Below, piece after piece: positions 59,189 to 64,000 of a DNA stretch of 64,000 bases (within the stretch, counting starts at the first letter, position 1; each line of letters starts with the position of its first letter). Where the stretch lies: positions 158,384-222,383 of the forward strand of contig JAOEWO010000002.1 in NCBI GenBank assembly GCA_028383925.1. The letters run 5' to 3'. Made by a program: the position numbers and the translations under genes. Source of the stretch: Winogradskyella sp. (GTDB lineage: Bacteria > Bacteroidota > Bacteroidia > Flavobacteriales > Flavobacteriaceae). The notes under the pieces are model-generated. The model saw only the letters and a program-made list of their open reading frames with translations, was not told the DNA's origin and did no database searches.

Positions 59189-59827
59189 ATGCAACAAAAA
59201 TTAAAACCCTATTTTTTCTTTTTTTTAGTTCTTCTTATGGCTACTAGCAGTTATGGTCAGTTTAGAGAAACTACTAAGTGGAAGGCACTTTTTGCGGTAG
59301 GGCTTAACTACCCAACAACAGATGGTTTTGTAAAAGGAACATACGCCCAGCCCGTTAATTTTCCAACTGTAAATATTGGCATTCAGCACATGCTAAAGAG
59401 GCAGTATGGTGTTAAGTTAGATTTTGGTTTTAATCGTTTTAAAAACGATAGTGATGCGCCCGAGTTTAAAATTAATTACACACGTATAAATGCGCAATTT
59501 GTTTATGACCCAACAGATTTTTTAAAGTTTTTGCCTTCACGTTTAAGGACTGTTTTGCATGCAGGTCCTGGTGTTTCGTTTGTAAAACCTTTAGGTAATT
59601 TAGGAGATAATAAACAAACGTTTTTAAATCTTAATACAGGTTTAGAACTACACTATGCTATTAACGAAAAATTATCTCTTTACACAGATATTGCTTATTT
59701 ATACGGCGTCACGTCTTTAGATGATTACAATCCTGTTATAAGTGGTCTTGGTGCTTTTAATGGCAGTGTTTTTAACCTTACCTTTGGCTTGGCAGTTTCA
59801 TTAAGTGGTTGCCAATATTGCGATTAG
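59189..59827 (+). CDS. outer-membrane beta-barrel protein
   Basis: I start at the ATG at 59189 because MQQKLKPYFFFFLVLLMATSSYGQ is a complete signal peptide; a GTG 33 bases earlier is in frame. The 212-aa product has eight or so amphipathic strands (YGVKLDFGFNRF, TRINAQFVYDP, LNTGLELHYAI, LSLYTDIAYLYG, FNLTFGLAVSL), a small OmpA-like or OmpW-like barrel with no recognised ligand. It is the first of a run of genes continuing with ruvC. Confidence 0.78.
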   Translation: MQQKLKPYFFFFLVLLMATSSYGQFRETTKWKALFAVGLNYPTTDGFVKGTYAQPVNFPTVNIGIQHMLKRQYGVKLDFGFNRFKNDSDAPEFKINYTRINAQFVYDPTDFLKFLPSRLRTVLHAGPGVSFVKPLGNLGDNKQTFLNLNTGLELHYAINEKLSLYTDIAYLYGVTSLDDYNPVISGLGAFNGSVFNLTFGLAVSLSGCQYCD

Positions 59828-59831
59828 TATT

Positions 59832-60386
59832 ATGAGCAAAGAACAAATTATTTTAGGTATAGATCCTGGTACTACAATTATGGGTTTTGGACTCATAAAA
59901 ATTGTGGGCAAAAAAATGGAATTCTTACAACTTAATGAGCTTATGCTAAAAAAGTACGATGATCATTATTTAAAACTTAAACTTATTTTTGAGCGTACTA
60001 TAGAACTTATAGATACCTATCACCCAGACGAAATAGCGATTGAAGCTCCCTTTTTTGGTAAGAACGTTCAAAGTATGCTAAAGTTAGGGCGTGCCCAAGG
60101 GGTTGCTATGGCCGCAGGTTTGTCTCGCGAAGTTCCAATTACAGAGTACGCACCAAAAAAAATAAAAATGGCTATTACCGGAAACGGAAACGCGAGTAAA
60201 GAGCAAGTCGCAAAAATGTTACAAAGCATGTTAGGCTTAAAAACGATCCCTAAAAATTTAGATTCTATGGATGGTCTGGCAGCAGCAGTGTGTCATTTTT
60301 ATAATCAAGGCCGTGTTGAAATCGGAAAAAGTTACAGTGGTTGGGGCGCTTTTGTAAAGCAGAATGAAAGTAGGGTAAAGAAATAA
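59832..60386 (+). CDS. ruvC: crossover junction endodeoxyribonuclease RuvC
   Basis: The 184-aa nuclease resolves Holliday junctions with RuvAB. I start at the ATG at 59832; an upstream in-frame GTG would add nine residues reading from the barrel gene. The metal-binding acidic residues are visible in GIDPGTTIMGFG (Asp near 10), IAIEAPFFG (Glu near 67) and the late LDSMDGLAAAVCH. Length is standard. hemW follows after one small gene, a common Flavobacteriia arrangement. Confidence 0.96.
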   Translation: MSKEQIILGIDPGTTIMGFGLIKIVGKKMEFLQLNELMLKKYDDHYLKLKLIFERTIELIDTYHPDEIAIEAPFFGKNVQSMLKLGRAQGVAMAAGLSREVPITEYAPKKIKMAITGNGNASKEQVAKMLQSMLGLKTIPKNLDSMDGLAAAVCHFYNQGRVEIGKSYSGWGAFVKQNESRVKK

Positions 60387-60459
60387 AAAGCTTGTTATTT
60401 TGTTTAATTTTTAGAGTCTAAAATCAGTTTAAAATAAAATTTTTGAAGTTAAAAAGTAC

Positions 60460-60849
60460 ATGTCAAAAGCGATTATAACAGTCATTTTTAGTTTAATAGT
60501 ATTCGGTTTATTGTTTTTGGTTAAAAAGGATTTTGACAAGTTTTTAGTTTTAAAATCAGGTAAAGAAGTTGCGGTTGTGGTCACTGATATTCCGGTTACA
60601 TGTAAAATTAGTAATAAAACGCTTCTTGCTTATTTTGAGTTCTTATGTAATGGTAATCGGTATACAAAAAATCTAAAGGGTGCTTACTGTTCTTCGATTT
60701 TAGTAGGTGGAAAGTTAAAATTGAAAACAAATGAAAAAGAAACTATTTTTCTTTTTTTAGATGAAAATATAAGTCCTAATCTCTATGCGCTTTCAGTTTT
60801 AATAGTGGTGATGGTATTGTGTTATTTTAAGATAATTAAAACGTATTAG
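60460..60849 (+). CDS. small two-helix membrane protein, unknown function
   Basis: The 129-aa protein has an N-terminal helix (4-21), a central beta-rich domain (about 30-105) with three cysteines (CKIS, LCNGNRY, YCSS), and a C-terminal helix (about 106-125). The layout resembles DUF3592-like proteins but similarity is weak. It fills the space between ruvC and hemW, with two bases to the TTG start of hemW. Confidence 0.6.
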   Translation: MSKAIITVIFSLIVFGLLFLVKKDFDKFLVLKSGKEVAVVVTDIPVTCKISNKTLLAYFEFLCNGNRYTKNLKGAYCSSILVGGKLKLKTNEKETIFLFLDENISPNLYALSVLIVVMVLCYFKIIKTY

Positions 60850-60850
60850 T

Positions 60851-62089
60851 TTGAAACATTCGCGTAAGAGTTCTTCTCCCTTGGAGACTATAGATAAAGC
60901 TGTTAATAAGGCTTTTGGCATCTACATACACATACCATTTTGCAAGCAGGCTTGTCATTATTGTGATTTTCATTTTTCAACCTCTTTAAAAAAACGCGAC
61001 GACATGGTTGCCGCCTTAGCTAAAGAGTTACAATTACGTAAAGATGAATTTAAAAATCAACCTGTAGAAACCATTTATTTTGGTGGTGGTACACCAAGTT
61101 TATTAACCATTGGTGAGTTGCATTATTTAATTGAAACTGTTTATAAAAACTACCAAGTTTCTACTAACCCTGAAATTACCTTAGAAGCCAACCCTGATGA
61201 TTTAATTACAGCTTCAAAATCTAACGGCCATGACTCTTTGAGCGCAGTCCAAAGGTCTTTAAGTATTTTTAAAGACTACAAAAACATTGGCATTAATAGG
61301 CTTTCTATAGGTATTCAATCTTTTTTTGAAGCCGATTTAAAACTTATGAATCGTGCACACAATGCGGCCGAAGCAAAAACGTGTTTAGAAGAAGCAACAA
61401 AATACTTCGATAATATTTCTCTCGATTTAATTTATGGAGTACCTGGTGCCTCTAACGCACAATGGTTAGCAAATATAGAAATGGCTTTAAGTTTTGGTAT
61501 TCCTCATATTTCGAGCTATGCGTTAACAGTAGAGCCAAAAACAGCACTAGCTTCATTTATAGAAAAAGGCATTATAGCTAATGTAGATGATGAGCAAGCT
61601 CACGACCAGTTTCATATTTTAAAAGACACTTTAGAAGCTTCAGGATTTGTACATTATGAATTGTCTAATTTTGGAAAAGACGGTTATTTTAGTAAAAATA
61701 ATTCAGCCTATTGGCAAGGTAAATCATATATTGGTATTGGGCCATCTGCGCATTCATTTAACGGCAAGCAACGTGGTTGGAATGTAAAGAATAATTCAAA
61801 ATATATAAACGCAATTATGAGCAGCCAATTGCCAATAGAGATAGAGACTTTAACCTTAACAGACCAATATAACGAATATATAATGACAGGTTTACGAACC
61901 ATTTGGGGTGTGTCTTTTGATAAAGTAGAATTAGATTTTGGTAGTACTTATAAAACCTATCTTATAGAGCAATCTAAAATTTTTATAAATCAACAATTAT
62001 TGTATATTGATGGTGCGCATTTGCGTGTCACAAAAAAAGGGCAATTTTTGAGTGATGGAATTTCGAGCGAATTATTTAAAATCAATTAA
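60851..62089 (+). CDS. hemW: HemW-like radical SAM heme chaperone
   Basis: The 412-aa protein starts at TTG (60851-60853). The radical SAM motif is Cys31, Cys35 and Cys38 in IPFCKQACHYCDFHFSTS, with the HemW-type second Cys-x-Phe absent; FGGGTPSLL, EANPDDL and NRLSIGIQSFFEADLKLMNRAHN follow. HemW handles heme or is oxygen-independent-coproporphyrinogen-oxidase-like. Normally the family starts near FGIYIHIPFC; here it carries about 20 extra residues (SSSPLETIDKA). There is also an extra stretch around 124-138 (NGHDSLSAVQRSL); both look repeat-derived, see findings. Confidence 0.93.
   Translation: MKHSRKSSSPLETIDKAVNKAFGIYIHIPFCKQACHYCDFHFSTSLKKRDDMVAALAKELQLRKDEFKNQPVETIYFGGGTPSLLTIGELHYLIETVYKNYQVSTNPEITLEANPDDLITASKSNGHDSLSAVQRSLSIFKDYKNIGINRLSIGIQSFFEADLKLMNRAHNAAEAKTCLEEATKYFDNISLDLIYGVPGASNAQWLANIEMALSFGIPHISSYALTVEPKTALASFIEKGIIANVDDEQAHDQFHILKDTLEASGFVHYELSNFGKDGYFSKNNSAYWQGKSYIGIGPSAHSFNGKQRGWNVKNNSKYINAIMSSQLPIEIETLTLTDQYNEYIMTGLRTIWGVSFDKVELDFGSTYKTYLIEQSKIFINQQLLYIDGAHLRVTKKGQFLSDGISSELFKIN
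60871..60900 (+). repeat. family B repeat in the N-terminal extension of hemW
   Basis: TCTCC-CTT-GGAGA hairpin and the reading SSSPLETIDKA, parallel to SSPLGKSDGA at 8936-8967 in leuS. Confidence 0.45.
61231..61258 (+). repeat. family A repeat inside hemW
   Basis: TGACTCTTTGAGCGCAGTCC and the following AAAGGTCT form an imperfect hairpin that encodes DSLSAVQRSL in frame. It corresponds to the leuS copy at 7318 (TGTCACATCGAGCGAAGTC...). Confidence 0.55.
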
Positions 62090-62091
62090 AC

Positions 62092-62841
62092 GTGTTAGCA
62101 ACAATACAGTACAATACAAAAAAAATAAAAATAGATTTATCACAACCTTTAGATATTTCTATACCAATAACAGGCAAATCTACCAATGTTAATGCCTGGT
62201 ATTTAGAGCCACCAAAGATTGCGCCAGAGGTTATAGATGGCGAAAGCGTAAGTGTTGCAAACGGTGCTGTGGTTAATTTTAATACCATTACTTTTAATCC
62301 ACATTCGCATGGTACGCATACAGAAACGGTTGGCCATATAACCGAGAAAGTCTATTCTATAAACAAGCAATTAAAACAATTTTTCTTTTTAGCTGAAGTT
62401 GTAACTGTTGCACCCGAAAAACTGGGTGATGATTATGTAATTTCAAAAAAACAGTTGCAATTTGCCATAGGCAATAAAAAGCGCGATGCTATTATTATAA
62501 GAACATTGCCCAATACAAAAGAGAAAAAATCGAGACAGTATTCTAATACCAACCCAACCTATTTATTAGAAGATGCTGCAACGTATTTAAAGATAAAAGA
62601 AGTTAAGCACTTACTTATAGATTTACCAAGTGTAGATAAAGAGCAAGATGGTGGTGCTCTTTTGGCGCATAATGCATTTTGGAATACCAAAGGAAAACTA
62701 AGATTAGATGCTACCATTACAGAGTTTATCTATGTGTCTAATAAAATTGAAGATGGCAGTTATATGCTTAATCTTCAAATTGCACCTTTTGAAAATGATG
62801 CCACGCCAAGTAAACCTATTTTATATAAAATAATTGAATAA
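62092..62841 (+). CDS. cyclase-family (kynurenine formamidase-like) protein
   Basis: The 249-aa protein starts at GTG (62092-62094). The metal-binding motif of the family appears as NPHSHGTHTETVGHI (about 67-81). It has the swivelling beta-barrel composition of Cyclase_2 proteins (DLSQPLDISIPI near the start, LLIDLPSVDKEQDGGALLAHNAFW later). Members hydrolyse N-formylkynurenine or other amides; a precise substrate is not shown. It follows hemW after two bases, so it is in the same operon. Confidence 0.85.
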   Translation: MLATIQYNTKKIKIDLSQPLDISIPITGKSTNVNAWYLEPPKIAPEVIDGESVSVANGAVVNFNTITFNPHSHGTHTETVGHITEKVYSINKQLKQFFFLAEVVTVAPEKLGDDYVISKKQLQFAIGNKKRDAIIIRTLPNTKEKKSRQYSNTNPTYLLEDAATYLKIKEVKHLLIDLPSVDKEQDGGALLAHNAFWNTKGKLRLDATITEFIYVSNKIEDGSYMLNLQIAPFENDATPSKPILYKIIE

Positions 62842-62894
62842 CTTATGTAGTGTTTAGCTTGTCTTAGCATCTTTAGTAAATAAATACAAATCAT

Positions 62895-63506
62895 TTGGAA
62901 ACATTTTTTATTATAATCATTAGTATTTTAGTAACCTTAGGTTTGGTTACGGTTTACAGACAATGGAAAACAAAGCAAACTACAAATGCCCAATCTATTA
63001 TTCTTTTAGATAAGATAAAACGTGTTTGTAAATTTATAACTGTAGAAGGTGATTTTGCTGAGATTTACCATTACGAAGACGTAAAAGAAAAGTTCTTAAA
63101 ATTAATTTCGAGCAAAAAGAAAGCCCTTGTTGTTATTAATGCAAAGGCTTATGTAGGTTTTGACTTGAGTAAAGTACAAATGATTTCTAACGCTACATCT
63201 AAAACAGTGGTGCTTACCCATTTTCCGCAACCCGAAGTTTTGTCTATAGAGAGCGATATTAATTATTACGATAAAACAGATGGTATGTTTAATAAGTTTG
63301 AAGCTTCAGATTTAACAGAATTACATACCCAAGCAAAAGCACATATTATGGATAAAGTCCCAGAGAGTGGCCTCTACAATGTTGCTAAACAAGAAGCCTT
63401 AGAGGCGATACAGCTAATAGAAAATTTAGTTGAGACTATTGGTTGGTCTTTAGATTATTCTGCCTTAAAAATTGAAACTAAAGACGAAAAGAAACTTTTA
63501 AAATGA
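62895..63506 (+). CDS. DUF4230 membrane-anchored protein
   Basis: The 203-aa protein starts at TTG (62895-62897) with a transmembrane helix (4-20), then KIKRVCKFITVEGDFAEIYHYEDVKE and ALVVINAKAYVGFDLSKVQM, the DUF4230 pattern, and a helical C-terminal region. Function unknown; the soluble part is probably periplasmic. Its last bases overlap the next gene by four (ATGA). Confidence 0.85.
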   Translation: METFFIIIISILVTLGLVTVYRQWKTKQTTNAQSIILLDKIKRVCKFITVEGDFAEIYHYEDVKEKFLKLISSKKKALVVINAKAYVGFDLSKVQMISNATSKTVVLTHFPQPEVLSIESDINYYDKTDGMFNKFEASDLTELHTQAKAHIMDKVPESGLYNVAKQEALEAIQLIENLVETIGWSLDYSALKIETKDEKKLLK

Positions 63507-63865
63507 ATATAGAAGATTTTAGAAACTATTGTATAAGTAAAAAAGCAGTTACAGAACATTTTCCGTTTGATGCAGATACGTTGGTTTTTAAAGTCTTAGG
63601 TAAAATGTTTGCATTAGCATCACTAAAAAAATGGGAAGAAGGCAATGGGTTTATTAACTTAAAATGCGATGTAGATTACGCTCAGCAACTTAGAGCAGAG
63701 TACAACAGTGTAAAACCAGGTTACCATATGCATAAGCAGCAGTGGAACAGTGTTTACATAACTACAGGTGAGCTTTCGCCAAAACTTATAACAGATTTAA
63801 TAGACCATTCTTACGCTATGGTAGTTAAAGGATTACCTAAGCGTCTCAAAAATGAGTTATTATAA
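63503..63865 (+). CDS. MmcQ/YjbR family protein
   Basis: The 120-aa protein has MNIEDFRNYCISKKAVTEHFPFDADTLVFKVLGKMFALASLKKW and GYHMHKQQWNSVYITTGELS, the signature of the YjbR/MmcQ family, which has a DNA-binding-like double-wing fold. A role is not established. It is translationally coupled to the DUF4230 gene. The 135 bases after it contain no gene. Confidence 0.9.
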   Translation: MNIEDFRNYCISKKAVTEHFPFDADTLVFKVLGKMFALASLKKWEEGNGFINLKCDVDYAQQLRAEYNSVKPGYHMHKQQWNSVYITTGELSPKLITDLIDHSYAMVVKGLPKRLKNELL

Positions 63866-64000
63866 TTTGCTCTAAAGACTAAAAGCAACAAACCTTTAGC
63901 TAAAGGATTACAGATTTAATTTGTCTATATTATAGATATTTTTTTAATAAAAGCTTTAAATATATTACGTTTATTAATACAATCGAGTTATATCTTGAAA

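Overview
The window is a low-GC, gene-dense stretch of a Bacteroidota chromosome, most likely a marine member of the family Flavobacteriaceae. The evidence is the family content (DUF3098, DUF4271, DUF4296, DUF4230, DUF6252-like and DUF3050-like proteins, a DnaE with a fused proofreading domain, TPR histidine kinases), TAnnTTTG-type -7 promoter boxes, and the near absence of Shine-Dalgarno sequences. The genus cannot be fixed from the sequence. I see no transposase, integrase, phage gene, rRNA or CRISPR array. One tRNA is present (Asp-GTC). Two genes are broken.

Layout. 1-1032: the 5' end of a DNA-3-methyladenine glycosylase I gene with one or two small membrane-protein genes in front of it, and a divergent thioredoxin-like gene. 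1029-6198 (minus): ftsX, a TlpA-type thioredoxin lipoprotein, a decayed lipoprotein gene, DUF3098, uppP, truB and a TonB-like protein. 6434-9418: leuS, followed by a 137-bp tandem repeat array and ald. 11524-17225: YugP-type protease, Bax inhibitor-1 family protein, Lrp regulator with saccharopine dehydrogenase, DUF423, pckA. 17304-23901: hemD, DUF4271, polyprenol-phosphate mannose synthase, pyrC, DUF4296, an SDR and tyrS. 24155-28104: LuxE-like protein, an OmpR-type two-component system and a glycosyltransferase. 28179-32986: trmB, LysE exporter, alkyltransferase-like protein, then an Fe-S/redox block (mrp, nifU-like, ferredoxin reductase, ferredoxin). 33253-38165 (minus): metallophosphoesterase, DUF3050, glutaryl-CoA dehydrogenase, trmN6, rimM, rpsP. 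38380-46317: acidic-repeat lipoprotein, dnaE, trxA, DUF58, tRNA-Asp. 46318-50830 is the most accessory-looking part: a pseudogene, a 57-aa exported peptide, a periplasmic-TPR histidine kinase, its response regulator and a candidate small RNA. 50855-55930: DUF456, then a BlaI/M56-TonB/TPR/lipoprotein operon. 55966-63865: two beta-barrel-like proteins, GT2 and flippase-like membrane proteins, ruvC, hemW, a cyclase-family protein, DUF4230 and a YjbR-like protein.

The genes are mostly housekeeping: envelope synthesis (uppP, ftsX, glycosyltransferases), translation (leuS, tyrS, truB, trmB, trmN6, rimM, rpsP), replication and repair (dnaE, ruvC, tag, ATL), heme and Fe-S metabolism (hemD, hemW, mrp, nifU, ferredoxin pair), and amino-acid catabolism feeding gluconeogenesis (ald, saccharopine dehydrogenase, glutaryl-CoA dehydrogenase, pckA).

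The most unusual signals are: short palindromic repeats that appear to sit in frame inside leuS and hemW, similar to Rickettsia palindromic elements; a second hairpin repeat that abuts stop or start codons at four gene edges; the 137-bp hairpin array; a CRP-type box at about -40 of the ferredoxin reductase promoter; and a possible exported peptide / TPR kinase / regulator / small RNA module.
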